Positions 34,353 to 47,013 of a stretch of DNA of 64,000 bases are shown here, one piece after another. Below the pieces are notes generated by a model, which worked only from the letters and a program-made list of their open reading frames with translations, was not told the origin of the DNA and searched no databases. The position numbers were made by a program, and so were the translations under genes. Every line of letters starts with the position of its first letter. Within the stretch, counting starts at the first letter, position 1. Source of the DNA: Parapristionchus giblindavisi (Eukaryota; Nematoda; Chromadorea; Rhabditida; Diplogasteridae); assembly GCA_943737045.1 (NCBI GenBank), contig CALSFV010000011.1:1302001-1366000 (forward strand), given 5' to 3'.

Positions 34353-34559
34353 TATAGCACTAATTTGCATCAATCTAACAGTTAATAGCTCTTAACAGTA
34401 ATACTCTTTATCACGCTCAACTACATAGCTGTAAGCAATGAAATCACTGAATCTGGATTGAGATAAAAGGTTTTTCTTTCTTTAGTAGCTCTTCAGTGAT
34501 TTCGTCATGATCAACTATCGTTTATATGTATTATAATACTGTGCCTTAACGTTAATGCC

Positions 34560-34930
34560 CACACATTTTACATTTTTTTTAAACATTTAATCGTTTTATC
34601 GAGATCAACTGAGATCTGTCAGCAGGATCTGTAGCGACATTGGATGCTTCAACTCATCCTTGTTTCTTGCAATGATCATAAAGCCTGATCCGATTTTCTC
34701 CACAAATTCATCCTAGGACCAGGGCCGAAACACTGGATCGTTTTTATCTCTGGATATTAAGTCTTTACATAATTTCTTTTCTAACACAACCTACTTTAAA
34801 ACCATTCTTTCATTGCTTTAACTCTAATTCCATCTCAATTCGGGTCTTCCTCTTGATCGTTTTGGCCCTTGTGGGTACCATTCCATCACTCTTCTCGACC
34901 ATCTGTCAGGATCAAGAGAAGATATGCGCT
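34560..34930 (-). mobile_element. RTE LINE 3' fragment with internal insertion
   Basis: On the minus strand this aligns with 21120-21345 of the intact copy: the GACAGATGGTCGAGAAGAGT region, CCACAAGGGCCAAAACGATC, the CCGAATTGAGATGGA block and the 3' tail. The match is broken between TTCATCCT (34714) and TCCATCTCAATTC (about 34831) by about 116 bp absent from the intact copy. Confidence 0.75.
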
Positions 34931-35970
34931 CATCACAACGCCATAACGTAGATACGTAAATACCCACATATACTAAATAATAATTTAATTTACCGTATTC
35001 CGCATCATGGATGCTTTGTTTTGTGATGGTTATGCATCTTATGACATTACCCCACTAATTGGATAAAGTCCTCTGTCACAAACGTCACAATTTGATTATA
35101 ATTTAATGCCTCATGCCTGCACGAGGAGCAAGGTTTTATATAGCATACCTTATAGGAAATTACGGTAACTAGGAAAACAAGGATGCTAACGGCCAATGTT
35201 TACTAAGAAATGCCCAAATCTTGAGTAACATTAAAGAGAAATCAGAACAAATTTGGGCTAAAGATTTTCCTGCACACCTCTCATTGTGCTACGTTTGCTC
35301 GAATGTGGGCAGTTTTCAGCTAAAAGCAACTATTTTCTCGCCTACCTGCTAAATTTGGTCATAATCTCGTGTTTGAGCCCGGTGAAACGAGCTGATTGAC
35401 GTTCACAAGTTCAAATGTTCATAGCGTTCAAGGTTCTTTTTTCCTAAATGCTGGTCCAAATGCCAGCAAAATGACTGATGCTTTTCTTATCCCACATTGC
35501 ACCTGTTCTGCCGCCAGCATGCTAATTGAATGCACTGCTGTGATCGTAAATTGTCCCTAAGTGATAAATCTCTGCAATTCATAGTCTTCAAAGTCATATG
35601 ATTTCGCGTGTCTCGAACAACACATTACCAGGCGGCTTTGCTGAATACAGACGCTGTACTGACTCGAAAACATACACCCACTCAGTCTGTCGATCTATAC
35701 AATTAATTTGGTTTCAGATCAGTTTAAAAACATTTATTCAAGAGGGGACTCCGATGTGCATGACTTTCCAATGCTTTGAATGCATACGATAGCCAATATT
35801 AACGAGTTCTCGGAGAACAGAGGACACATTTCCGAAAAAGAATCCCCTGTGGACAGCGGAATCAGCTCAATCATCAAGAAAAATCTTCCAATCAGCATAC
35901 TAATTACCTCTTTTGATGTACCAATACCAAATTCTAAGCGTACATTTGCATGTCTATTATGCATTTCTGA

Positions 35971-36072
35971 TTTAAAGGTTCACTACGAGCTATTTCTACT
36001 CTCCGCTCTGGTAGCGCTCTCTCGTAAACAAAAAAGCGAGAGATCATTTCAAATTAGTTCGTGGTGAGCCAT
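35971..36072. repeat. MR1 hairpin MITE, copy 12
   Basis: It runs from TTTAAAGGTTCACTACGAGC to TTAGTTCGTGGTGAGCCATT. The centre has lost the right GTTGCCAGAGC arm. Confidence 0.7.
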
Positions 36073-36321
36073 TAATTTCCGTTTGAGATCACAGGAGCTC
36101 CAATGATGATTCATATGATTCTTTAATATGAGTTAGGTGGAACTTAGGTAGGATTTACTGAACGCTTATTCCACGTAAATCATCTGTATAAGTCTATATA
36201 AGTAAGATGCGTCGATCGCGACCAACAAACAGCATGCAAAACAACATAACAACATAAGAGATCTTTGACGCCATTCGAATTCCGCGAGGTTGAAACCGAA
36301 ACAGGGAACTGATTAGAGCAA

Positions 36322-36428
36322 CATCCAGAGCTATTTAATTTTACTCTCCACTCTCTGGCAGCACTCTCTCATTTTCTTTGCCAATGAGAGAGCATTGCCA
36401 GAGCGGAGAGTTTCACGGAGAGTCATTA
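36322..36428. repeat. MR1 hairpin MITE, copy 13
   Basis: Good arms: CTCTCCACTCTCTGGCAGCA and GAGCATTGCCAGAGCGGAGA. The right outer end reads GAGAGTCATTAA. Confidence 0.75.
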
Positions 36429-36473
36429 AAGAGCGCGAGAAACGAGAGGGGCTGACAGCGGGATTAGCGCTTC

Positions 36474-36659
36474 TTAATATGGTGAGTTATGTAAACCTGA
36501 TGCCATCATGATATCACAACAAATGATGAATTTCGTCATGGTATTACTCCTTCCGAACTCATAATATTCACATTTGTGAACAAATAACTCGTCACTAGGT
36601 GGCATATCGAACAACACATTATCAAATTTGCTTGTAGTCACAGCTGAAGTCTGTGCCAT
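36474..36659 (-). CDS. Hypothetical small protein, 61 aa
   Basis: ATG at 36659 to TAA, beginning MAQTSAVTTSKFDNVLFDMP, with mixed protein-like composition and an internal in-frame donor-like GTTTAC. It has no signal peptide, no membrane segment and no recognised domain. It lies 45 bp from an MR1 copy. Low support. Confidence 0.2.
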   Translation of the reverse strand: MAQTSAVTTSKFDNVLFDMPPSDELFVHKCEYYEFGRSNTMTKFIICCDIMMASGLHNSPY

Positions 36660-37975
36660 GGACACTAATAAATGTTATATTTCAAGTTCAAACAATATCT
36701 TCGTAGTTTCCTTCGTTTCTGTATTCATTTTGGGATATTTTATCAATCGCAATTCGAAAATGATCAAAGTAATGCGGCTCTGAGACGGAAGAAGATCATC
36801 GATAGATGTTCATTAAGAAATCATAGATAAAAAGAAGATCAACTTTAATCGCACATCTGATCCAGAGTAAAGAATGCTTAGTAAAGAGATCTTGATGAAG
36901 AGTGTTAAACAAAATATTTAAAAACAAATATTACTGAAAGGGACACGCCAAAATAATTTGCTCAGTATCGCGGATTCTTTATCTGTGAGATAATGTGGCC
37001 AAGAGTTCAATCAAGGTTTTAACCAATCAAAAGTGCGTAGTGATTATAACAACATTACTACAAGTCTCGACATACTTTTTTCCACTTAAAGTTAATATTA
37101 TTATTAATATTGATATAATTATTTTTGTTATTATAATTATTATTAAAATCAAATGATTCTTGATATTTATTTAACATATTTGAATCAAGAAATGTAGCTC
37201 AAACTCAAATATGTATTTCAAAAATAACAAAAAATTGTGTATAAATAAATAAGTTGGCTTAATGTCATTCCCGAATTGAAAAAAAACACAAGAAAAGTGC
37301 TATGAAATGCCAAAACTAAATGATCCGGCTAGTTTCTGTAAGGGCAGATTCTGAAAAAAGTAAAGGCTATATCGAAAAATAAATCTAAAAACCTTCATAT
37401 GTTACCTATCTATGTACATATATGCGGTATTACTGTTATATTAATACCATGGCCTCGATAAAATACTTAATTTATCTTGGTAATATGCGTGTTATCTAGA
37501 CTAGTATACGTGCTTACGTCATTAGGTTAAAAAATTTATTATCATATCTGGTCTTAATGATTTACCTTGACATATTAATTCCTGTTTGGAATAGAATTCA
37601 AATGGTAAAAACACTCTGTAAGGCAATTTTCAAAACAAAAGGAGATGGAAGAATAAAGTGAAAAGAAATGATTGGAAATTAAATTGAGTGTGATGTATCC
37701 ATCTACTTTATCTACTTATTTAAGTTGTGTGTTATTAATTTGATTCGTAAAAATAAATATAAAATAAATATATTTAAAAAAAGAAGAAAAAGTAAAAATT
37801 TTATCTTATCTTGATCAATAGAGAAAAAGAAATTTTTATACAATTAAAATGCATAATAAAACAAGAAGTTTCGACAACATACACTTATCACTGGATTGAA
37901 ACTTTTAACGAATTACTAAGCACCTGGAGGGAGGTTGATGTGACAATAGTTCGATTTATTCTTCATTTCAGCAGC

Positions 37976-38070
37976 TTAAAGGTAATCGCGAGCAATCTCT
38001 CCGCTCTAGCAACGATCTCTCGTAGATGGCGAAAGCCAGAGAGTTTCACATTAGCTCGGGAGTGCCTTTT
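37976..38070. repeat. MR1 hairpin MITE, copy 14
   Basis: It begins TTAAAGGTAATCGCGAGCAA, with CTCTCCGCTCTAGCAACGAT, and ends in TTAGCTCGGGAGTGCCTTTT. The right stem is shortened. Confidence 0.7.
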
Positions 38071-38292
38071 CTAGAGTATTTCATAATAAATGTGTGAACA
38101 TCAAACCACAAACAATGACCAAATATTTGACTTCAATCTAACCTTTTCTTGACAATAAAAAGACATTGCTTACGTCTGTTTTAGATCCATCAAAAGTGCT
38201 TTAATCAATTTTCATATCGCACTCGACCATAACACTAAATGATACTTTATTATTATAATATTATTATTATAATATTGTTATATTATTATATT

Positions 38293-39266
38293 ATATATCA
38301 CGCGTGTCACGTAAGAATCGAGACAAAATCGAGGGGTGTCCGGACAAAATATAACCCCTATCATATTGACTATTTTTGGATAGCCCTTACAGTGCCGGAG
38401 AAGATAGCGTTTAGATTTTTTGTATAAGATCAATTTTGACGAAGATAGACGCCGTTGACTGTCGGAATTTGTGGAAAAGTCTTGACTTTCACCCACAATA
38501 GCTCGCTTTGGAATGTGAATAGCGAAAATATCATAAAGACATAAATTGTAGAAAATTCTCAGGAGAATCGAAATAACACAGGGAAAAATTACCAAATCGA
38601 TTTTTCATCATTTTCTGTGGCGGGAAGCTGACGTTTGCACCACAAATCGATTGTACACTTTTTTATTGGTTCAGATGTAAGATCATTTATTTCTACGTTT
38701 CTAAATACCAAGAAATATCAGTGATCAGCGAGAGACGAGTGGGTAGATCAAAATGACCCTTCCACCTCTCGAGCCAGAAATCGGCTAAGTCCGAGATTTC
38801 AGACTCGTTTTTTGGGAAAAACTCATATCGCGGGCACGATTCGACCCCATAAAGTATATATCAATCGATGCGTCTTCACAATATCTTACATCTGAAGCAA
38901 TAAAAAAGTGTACAATCGATTTGTGGTGCAAACGTCAGCTTCCCGCCACAGAAATTAATGAAAAATCGATTTTGTAATTTTTGCTTGTGTTATTTCGATT
39001 CTCCTGAGAATTTTCTACAATTTATGTCTTTATGATATTTTCGCTATTCCCATTCCAAAACGAGCTATTGCGGGTGAAAGTCAAGACTTTCCCACAAATT
39101 CCGACAGTCAACGGCGTCTATCTTCGTTAAAATTGATCTCAGACAAAAAATCGAAACGCTATCTTCTACGGCACTGTCAAGGCTATCCAAAAATGATTTA
39201 AACCAAATTTTCATTTTTTCATTGTCCGTTAGTTGTATTGATCCTTACGCGACACGCGTGATATAT
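38293..39266. mobile_element. ~975-bp foldback element with ~390-bp arms
   Basis: The outer end ATATATCACGCGTGTC is mirrored at 39251-39266. The arms (38293-38687 and 38881-39266) stay alignable throughout, including GTGGCGGGAAGCTGACGTTT and its mirror. The roughly 190-bp loop has no gene. It is non-autonomous, with slightly unequal arms. Confidence 0.8.
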
Positions 39267-40685
39267 ACTTTATACTATTACTTTATATTATTATTTATTA
39301 TTATACTTGTCATTCGAAAAGTTTAGTTTTTTTGTTCCCTTCTAGTCAAAATCGTTTAGCTTCATCAGCAACTACAGTGTATTTCTCTCCTTTTCAACAC
39401 GGACGAAAATGAAATCTGTCGAAATCGAAATCGAATTAATCTTCGTATTGTCATTTTCATTTTCACGATCCCTCTATCGATCCTTTCCATTTCATCTTCC
39501 ACTCCTAGTTAATTGTCGATTGCCCTTCCCATGATATATCGCAACTTTCCTTCCTCAACTTTCTTCGACAAGTGCACTTTCGCCCAATTCCAATTCATTC
39601 TTTTGATCTCGCTCGAGAAACAATTTTAATCTTCATTTTTTCACCCTCTTCTAGCACAGTCAAAACATAAATTTCGACGGACCTAATATCATTGTCGCCT
39701 GGCTGAAATATGTTCACGGATGCCAATAAATAATTATACGGCAGCATATTGTCCCGATGTTTAATTTATTGGAAGCAATGAGGAAACCGAAAACGGAACT
39801 AATATTGCACCCATATATTAGGAGTCCTTCAAATCATGGAATGCATGTAATATCAGAGATGTCAGCCATATATTTCACAGTTACAGTTGCTATTTCATAT
39901 TAGAGAACAGTAAGTTCTTCAAATCTACCACTCTTAAACTTCATTTCATACGAATACGATAACCAGTAGTGGTCAATACCAAGAACGGCTCTTCATCCAG
40001 TGCTTTATGTGATATAATAAATTGATTGATTGATTGATTACACATAATGGGAAATGTTTTGAAATTAGTGACTAGATGGATGTTCGTGTGGTTTCAGGAT
40101 TTTCATCTGAACGTCGTCGATACCTATCACAGTGAATGAATGGCCCTTCTCCCTGATCGCCCACTCTTTCCTTTCCTTTTGCTTGGCTTTCCCCCACTCC
40201 TGGTACTGTGCGACACGGAAGATGAGAGAGAGGGAGAGGGAGAGAAGGAAAGGGAGAGGGAGAGAGTGATTTTCCTACCCCTCAAGGGGAGAAAGATAGA
40301 TCACATTCCGTATATGACAACAACTAGAGGGGTGAGTGACCCTTCGTTACGCAATAATCAATTAGTCATGCAGTACAGGCACTATTCCCGCAAATCCATC
40401 TTGATTACGATAGATTTGAGCGTACTGTATTTGTAGAATTGATTGATCTGTCGTTAAAAAGTGATTACGGTAGATTTTGGCATAGCATTAAATTCTCGGA
40501 GTTTTAATAATTACTCTGACAGCTTTGTATATCATTCATATCATTCTTGTAGAAATGGGAAGATTGAAGACGCCGGCAAAATTTCAAGTGAAAAAAGGCA
40601 TCCTTTGGTATTGATTGATTGATCTACCGCCCATTCTTCAAAGGCAAAAAACAATATAAGTGAAAGCGTCACGTAACAAGACTTA
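39267..40685. other. Interval without gene; simple repeats
   Basis: Pyrimidine-rich unique sequence, a TTGA microsatellite at 40019-40040 and a GAGAGGGAGA purine tract at 40220-40268. No supportable gene. Confidence 0.55.
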
Positions 40686-40949
40686 CAGTACCGTCCAAAA
40701 GTATACCAAAAAGTACATTTTTCGCCATAACTTTTTTCAAACTCAACCAATCCTGTCCAGCTTTTCAGGGATTATTTTGAAAGTGTTTTTACGTGTTTTG
40801 CACAAATAAACAACCCGGTTAAACTCTTACGGTAAAATTAATTTCGAATTTATCAAAAGTCACAAAAGTGAGAATTTCGTTTTCTTCGTTTTCTTCAGAG
40901 TTTTTTATTCATTTCGTTACCAATGTGTGTTATATCATTTTAAAACCAT

Positions 40950-41290
40950 GTCACGGCCACTAGGGAGTAATATTCCACCGATATCTGTACTAGAATCCTT
41001 TCGTCGTGAACGTCACATGGCTCCATCTGCAGCCCCCTGTCGCAGCTGTTCCGAATGTCTGTTTCGACTATCCCCAAGATCATTAGAACTCCAATCCGTG
41101 CCCAAACAATGAAAAGGACTAATGGACGACCTCTCAAGACGACCACGACATCTCATCATATTATTACACGCGTCGCGATGGAGAACTCGAGGCTCACTGC
41201 AATGGACACCAAGCAAGAACTTGCGGAATTTTACCAAATTGAGATATGTGAAGCTTCTAACTTGAGTGAAAAGACGTTTGAGGGAAGGAA
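40950..41290 (+). pseudogene. Tc1-like transposase N-terminal fragment, left arm
   Basis: Reads FRRERHM, then SVSTIPKIIRTPIRAQTMKR and NGRPLKTTTTS, the helix-turn-helix and GRPRKT-type region that in Tc1 transposases binds the terminal repeats. A +1-type shift separates the first and second parts. The frame runs on to ETFEGRKGL and stops. Confidence 0.7.
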
Positions 41291-41294
41291 AGGT

Positions 41295-41411
41295 CTCTAA
41301 GATATCAGTGTAGTCCTCCTTCCCCATAATTCCATGCACATGGCCCAGGGGACCAACCCCAACTGCCGAGAAATATCCCCACAAAATCAACGATACTCCT
41401 CCAAGCTTCAA
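41295..41411 (-). pseudogene. Tc1-like transposase catalytic fragment, left arm, inverted
   Basis: Minus-strand LILWGYFSAVGVGPLGHVHG and KEDYTDIL match the WGCFS..G.GPL....G.M....Y..IL block around the second catalytic Asp region of Tc1/mariner transposases. The orientation is opposite to the N-terminal fragment beside it. Confidence 0.7.
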
Positions 41412-41549
41412 GGTGAGCAGCTGGTAGTTCCCATCAAATCTAGTGTTATCCGGATGACGAAAATGATCTATTCCAACCTACAAATCATCAGAAACTTGTT
41501 TTCGTCGGAGAATACGATATACTACCACTGTTGTGGGGTCCAATGTAGA

Positions 41550-41660
41550 TCGTCGATGTTGTGGGGTTGTTTCTCTGTAGATGTGGTTGGTCCCCTGGAC
41601 CATATGAAGAGAATTGTAAAGAAGGACGAGTGCGTCAATATCCTGGAGACCCATTTCCTT
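41550..41660 (+). pseudogene. Tc1-like transposase catalytic fragment, right arm
   Basis: Plus-strand MLWGCFSVDVVGPLDHMKRI and ECVNILET, the mirror counterpart of the left-arm fragment, diverged at several positions. Confidence 0.7.
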
Positions 41661-41663
41661 CCC

Positions 41664-41942
41664 TCAAACATCGTTTGGGCCAAGTTTAGAAGCTTTAGGC
41701 ATCCAAATTTGTTGAAATTCCGGCGTTTCTTGCTTGGTGTCCGTTGCATTGAGCGTCGGATTCTCCTTCTGGATACGGGCAATCAGACGATCAGAGGTAG
41801 TAGTCGTCTTGCGAGGTCGTCCATTAATCTTCTTCATTGTTTGAGCATAGATTGGAGCTATGATGACCTTGTGGATGGTCGAAACAGACACGCGGAAATA
41901 CTGTGAGAGGGTTACTGCGGACAGTCCCATCTGACGTCAACG
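41664..41942 (-). pseudogene. Tc1-like transposase N-terminal fragment, right arm
   Basis: Minus-strand MGLSAVTLSQYFRVSVSTIH, then NGRPRKTTTTSDRLIARIQK and ENPTLNATDT, a clear Tc1-type DNA-binding region. It is better preserved than the left-arm copy and breaks off where the inverted catalytic piece begins. Confidence 0.75.
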
Positions 41943-44401
41943 ACGAATGAATTCTCCCTCGGATATCGGTAGATTCTTGCTCCCAAGAGGCCGTGTAATA
42001 GTTTTACAACGATATAACACACATTCTTAGCGAAATGAATGGGAAAACTCAGAAGAAATTGAAGAAAACGAAAATCTCATTTTTTCGACTTTTGATAAAT
42101 TCGAAATAAATTTTACCGTAATAGTTCAACCGGGGTGTTTATTTGTGCAAAACGCGTAAAAACACTCTAAAAATAATCCCTGAAAAGCTGGACAGAATCG
42201 GTTGAGTTTTAAAAAAGTTATGACGAGAAATGTACTTTTTGGTATACTTTTGGACGGTACTGTATGTGTTTGGATGGGCCATACCGAATCTTTTGGGAGA
42301 GACGAGATTTCTAGCAAGTTTTTCAGTTCCTTTTTCTATTTCTCTAGGATATCGAGGCAACTCCTCCCCTGTGGAATGAGCCATTCATAACTTCAATTGA
42401 AACTGACATTTTTTATGGAACTGATCGGGATTGAGCAATTCGATCGAGACAGTTTACATGATCACCAATCAATTTTAGTGATATTATTGATTGATTCTTA
42501 TAGAATAGGTTGATTGATCTACTACACATTCTCTTTTTGTCAAGAACAACAAGTGAGAATCTATAAGCCCTAACCATTAAATCTATAAGTCTCAATATAT
42601 TGGAAAACATGCATGAGTGAATAAATCAATGTAATAAATCAATCATTCAGTGGTCATAAACACTCTTCAAATTTTCAATAAACACTCTTCAATTTCACTT
42701 TCGAAAAGAAAATCCATCTTCATCCATCCATACCTTACCATACTCTTTTAGCATTGGTTAATTAGTCATTAGTATTCCTTGAATCACATTACAAATCCAA
42801 CAACGCTTTTTAAGGCCAATTAGTCATTGATCAGTTATCGCCAAACTTTCGGATGCTAAATCTTCGTGCGGCTTCTCGTGGATGCGATCATCGTCATTTA
42901 TTTTCAAATCATAGTCATTTTATAAATGACGAAATGCTAGATTGACGCTTAAAATAGCCCAAATACTTCGCAAATCATGCGCCTGATCATGTGAGGATCC
43001 TCACGAATCCGCGTGATTGGAGGGAACGGTAAGTGAAAGCTAAAGTAAGATTGATGAGGATGAAAGGAAGGAATAATGGAATAGACTTTGAACTACTGGT
43101 CCATTGATCTATTAGCTGTATAGTTAGGAATTCTCGATCAGTACGGTATCAAGAACACTGTAAAGAACATTATCAATCACTGGCAGCCATAGAACGGTAA
43201 GTGAAAGCTCGGTATACGATCGACATACTGTCGGGTACGATCGGAATACCGTTACCGGAAAATCCGGAAACCATTAGATTACGTTATATGATGAAATATG
43301 TTTGTTGCATGACTCATAGTGGCTATTTCAAATGTCCATATACAATGCTCATTCAAATTCAAACGTCTCATGTCTCAAAGAGCCCATTAATGCCAAGGTG
43401 TTCCCATTCGAATAACTCCCAATTCATGCCTGTGGATTCCCTCCCAAATACGTGAGACAACCAGTGAAAACGCGCCAAACACATCCCATTTTGGAGGCCT
43501 CTCAGCCACTTAATCTACCGTACTCCTCTAATGGCAACCAAAAGAGGCCGCATGGATTTCGCGCGCTCGGTTGTTCTTTTCAAACGTTTTTTGTGCATTT
43601 TCCCATCTCAGTTTAAGACTTGCCATTTGTATACAGACTGTTGCCCTTTCGCCCTTGACATCGATAGACAGAAGATAGAGGAAGAGGTAGAGGTAGAGGG
43701 AGAGGCAGAGGTAGAGAAGCAGAGGTAGAGGTGGAGGTAGAGTGGGTTCACCTATGCTTATGATGATGCTGGTCTAATTAACCGGCTGGGGATGATGACG
43801 TAAACCAATATACTCGTTTATTACTTCAGTATGTTCCATAAAAGGAATGTGGACAGAGCGATAAGGTAATCGAATAGGACGATCTACGTTTGCAACTAGA
43901 CTAGTGACATATTTCAAACTATTAATAGTACGTTTTTCAAACTACTAGTACAGATGAAGTTTGACAAAAAGTTTTTCTTGACAAACATGACGGCACTAGC
44001 CCAGGCGTGGAAGATTCTTGACAAACGCCTACGCTTGTGACGAAACATGGATGATAATGCGGAATGCTATCAAAGGGGGAGAAACAACGCTATTCGTCAT
44101 CTCCCAACGTCCAATCAGCAATATTCATGATAAATTGACGTTAATCATGCCATATCCGGGAATAAGGACATTTTGGGAGATTGGAAACAGCGAAATGGAA
44201 ATAATTGAGAAATAGCTTGGAATATGAAAGGGACTGTTGAAAGTGTTCTCTAGCTAATCAAATTATTCACTTTCAACGATCATTCCGATTCGGAACGATG
44301 TCCATTTCTTTAGGCTTCTTTAGGCTCATGATGAGTTTATTGATTAGGTTTATTGATTGATGTTTGAATCTGCTCTTGATAAATGAGTTTAAATGCACAC
44401 A

Positions 44402-44498
44402 TCGAGAATATGAAACTTTTCACACCCTCTCGATAACTTTGTCTACAATAGATTATTACTAGAGCGGAGAGTAAAATTAGCTTGAGGAGTGTCTTTAA
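44402..44498. repeat. MR1 hairpin MITE, copy 15
   Basis: The right arm is clear (TTACTAGAGCGGAGAGTAAA, then TTAGCTTGAGGAGTGTCTTT). The left arm has mostly decayed. Confidence 0.6.
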
Positions 44499-44680
44499 AC
44501 TGAAATTGATTGTAGAACTGAAGATATGATTGATATCGGGATTTGCAGGATTGAGAAATGGACAGGCCATTAATTATAAGAATAATAGCCCTCGATCATT
44601 GGCAGCACTCCTTTCCTTGCGAGGGGATTGGATAATCTTCCGGGATTGGAATGATCAACGAAAGTCAATCAGTTTTTTTT

Positions 44681-44923
44681 CTAATTTCCCTTTTGATTCA
44701 TTGCCGATCGAAAACAAGTGAAATCAAGATCGTAGCAATCTCTTTCTATTTGAAAACCTAAGCCTGTCCGATGGGGTTTTATATAAAGGAAGTTCTTCAG
44801 AGGTTCTCTTGACCCTATACTGAACATATCATGAAGGTTAAAGAAATACACAGGATTCGTCGTAATACAGTATCCCTCAGCCGTAATGTCATCAAATAGA
44901 ACAAATTTACAAGGGAAAAACAA
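44681..44923 (-). pseudogene. Orphan coding-like frame, 80 codons
   Basis: Minus-strand open frame with FDDITAEGYCITTNPVYFFN, LHDMFSIGSREPLKNFLYIK and IERDCYDLDFTCF, ending in TAG. The composition looks like real protein with three Cys. It lacks an ATG at its start, and I found no acceptor or partner exon. It shares a PV..F.LHD(L/M)F pattern with 19209-19448. The function is unknown. Confidence 0.3.
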
Positions 44924-46429
44924 TTGAAAAAATCTCTAAGGCCACAGAGGTTTGCTTGAAAGTTCCTTTAAGCAATAATATAATAAGAAAAGCAAAAAAG
45001 TCCTGGATCTTGGAAAATTAGTTCTCTGTTTATTTCGGTACTGTAGTATTTTAAGTTCAAAATTTTTTGAATTCCAACTGAGCTCTCGTCAAGTGAGGTC
45101 ACTCATTAACTCTGCATGCCATTCAAACTCCAATGGTGCTTGAGAAACTACACTGTGCTATGTGCTCTGCCGTCTGGCACATAGCCTCTCTCTTTGTCTG
45201 TCCCTTCACCTCTGTCCCAAAGTTCCCATGTCTCTTGTTCATTTTAAAAGTGAATCTAATACCTAGATAAGGCCAAGGTAAGAAGTAACGAGAGACAGAG
45301 CATCGCCGATAAAACTTTAGAGATTGCACTTGCTGATATATGAGCGTTGTCGCCTATCTAATCCAACTTGAAGGGCCAACTTCCCCAAGGTGCATATTTA
45401 GTAACTCTAAAGTAGTGTACTTTGTCGGCGGCCGAGATCAGCCCCAGAGATATAGGAGAGCGTCGACGGTGCCACGAAGTGCTATGCGATTGAAACATAT
45501 TGCTGACGGGGTGAGAAACACGACCATTACTTTTAGTAATATCAACAAAAATCTAGCAATTCATGCATATTCTTCCTTACTTTTTGATGCTATATTTAAA
45601 GCATGCCATATCTTCATATTTCATTTCTGAGAATGTTATACTTTGTTATGTCACGCTTTTAGAAAAGTTGGATCATCTAGTTTATCGAGCAGTAGTGCTT
45701 CGGGTACTCAACCCATCATCAGTGACTAATTACATCAGACTTGGGTGATTAAAGCATCTCTTATATATTGAAACATTTGGGATATATTGAGATATATACT
45801 ATTGAAACATTTGGGATAGATCAGACTTGCCCCTCGATCTCTTATGCTATATCTATCTCTCTCTCGATCTCGATCGCTCTCGGTCGAGAAAGTTGCCATG
45901 TCGAACCTGTTTGATGCTTCATCTCCTTCTTCTTCATGATACTCTTCTTCTTCTTTTCGTATTCTAGCTAGATCTTGCGTCGTTAGTGTGCCTCGAGAGA
46001 GAGAGATGCGATTGCATACGATTATGATATAAGAAGTGAAGTCGGAGGACTAGAACGAGAGTGGACAAGGGACAGTAGTAGTGGATATGATAGAAAGAAC
46101 TATTGGGCGTAGTCTGTGATTGGAACGAGAGACATCACTGCTAACAATAAGCAATCTATAGATGAAGGTACAACTGCGAAACTGAATAACGATGCGATAT
46201 GACATGATGAAGGCTCTTTATCAAGATTAGCTAAGCAGTGTTATCACTTAATCTGGAGTGTCTTAAAAGGAGATTTCATATCTTTAGCAACTCTTACTTC
46301 GTGTTCCTAGTATCAGCTATGGGCGATGTCCTTCTAAGGCATAAATGTCTTTAATTTTTTTGTTAAGCATGGGTGTTATACAGGTAGAATAAGCTTAACG
46401 CATGTACAAGAGTGATGTCTATGGACAAT

Positions 46430-46540
46430 TTCCAAAGGTAAAGTGGTTCTATCAGTGGCCTAGCAGTGATCTACCGCAGGACTTCGTGTGCCTTTAATAG
46501 CGGGATTTGCCTTTACCCTTTTACCAGTGGTCCATGGGCT
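46430..46540 (+). repeat. MR3 dispersed repeat, copy 3
   Basis: Contains CAGTGGCCTAGCAGTGATCT, ACCGCAGGACTTCGTGTGCC and GCGGGATTTGCCTTTACCC. It is the reverse complement of the CCTGCGGG..GATCACTGC block followed by the part shared with 30180-30245. Confidence 0.6.
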
Positions 46541-46963
46541 AGGCTTTCCTCTCTCTCAATGTAGATTCATCTTGGCCCTTTGCAGTGCAATATAGCGTTT
46601 AAATCATCTCAAAGTGTATCTCATCTCCACTATGGCAACCTTGCATAATCTCGCAATCGTTATGATCTCTCATCTGGTTTGATCTCCTTTGCAGTGCTAC
46701 AGCATCTTTATTGCTTGCCGATGATTTGACCATCTTTGAACAAGGCACCAACTCTTCTAACTACATTCCCACACGAGAAGCAGAAGAAACCCTACAAAAT
46801 CGTTGTCGACAGGTGTAGTAGATATAGTTGCAATTTTGCACTTAATCGCACTGTGTCCTAAACACGTAATTTGATCTGACCTATTGCAAAGGTTCTTCAT
46901 TCTTCTCTAGTTATTTTTGCTTGGTAGACGAGGAAGTCTGTTCTCGTGGCGGTAGACAAAGAT

Positions 46964-47013
<50 letters not shown>

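Larger units (their letters stand above)
34931..38292. other. AT-rich interval with MR1 copies and weak frames
   Basis: Apart from three MR1 copies and a weak 61-codon frame (36474-36659) I see no gene. A plus-strand frame at 35780-35985 (NINEFSENRGHISEKESP ...) has protein-like composition but no domain, and it runs into an MR1 copy. 36960-37975 is very AT-rich and without features. Confidence 0.5.
40686..42262. mobile_element. Mirrored Tc1/mariner-type element, 1577 bp
   Basis: The termini are CAGTACCGTCCAAAAGTATA and its exact mirror, with TA on both sides (40684-40685 and 42263-42264), as expected for Tc1/mariner elements. The two halves remain reverse complements of each other almost to the centre near 41480, about 750 bp per arm with scattered mismatches. 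Each arm carries an N-terminal piece of a Tc1-like transposase reading inward and, further in, a catalytic-region piece reading outward. No complete transposase can be read, so the copy is non-autonomous. Confidence 0.85.
42263..46429. other. Gene-poor interval
   Basis: No supportable gene. A purine tract (43675-43740), an MR1 copy, an MR-like TAGCCCAGGCGTGG / CGCCTACGCTTGTGAC fragment near 43998-44040, and an orphan minus-strand frame (44681-44923) are the only features. 42500-43670 and 44950-46430 show nothing else. Confidence 0.55.
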
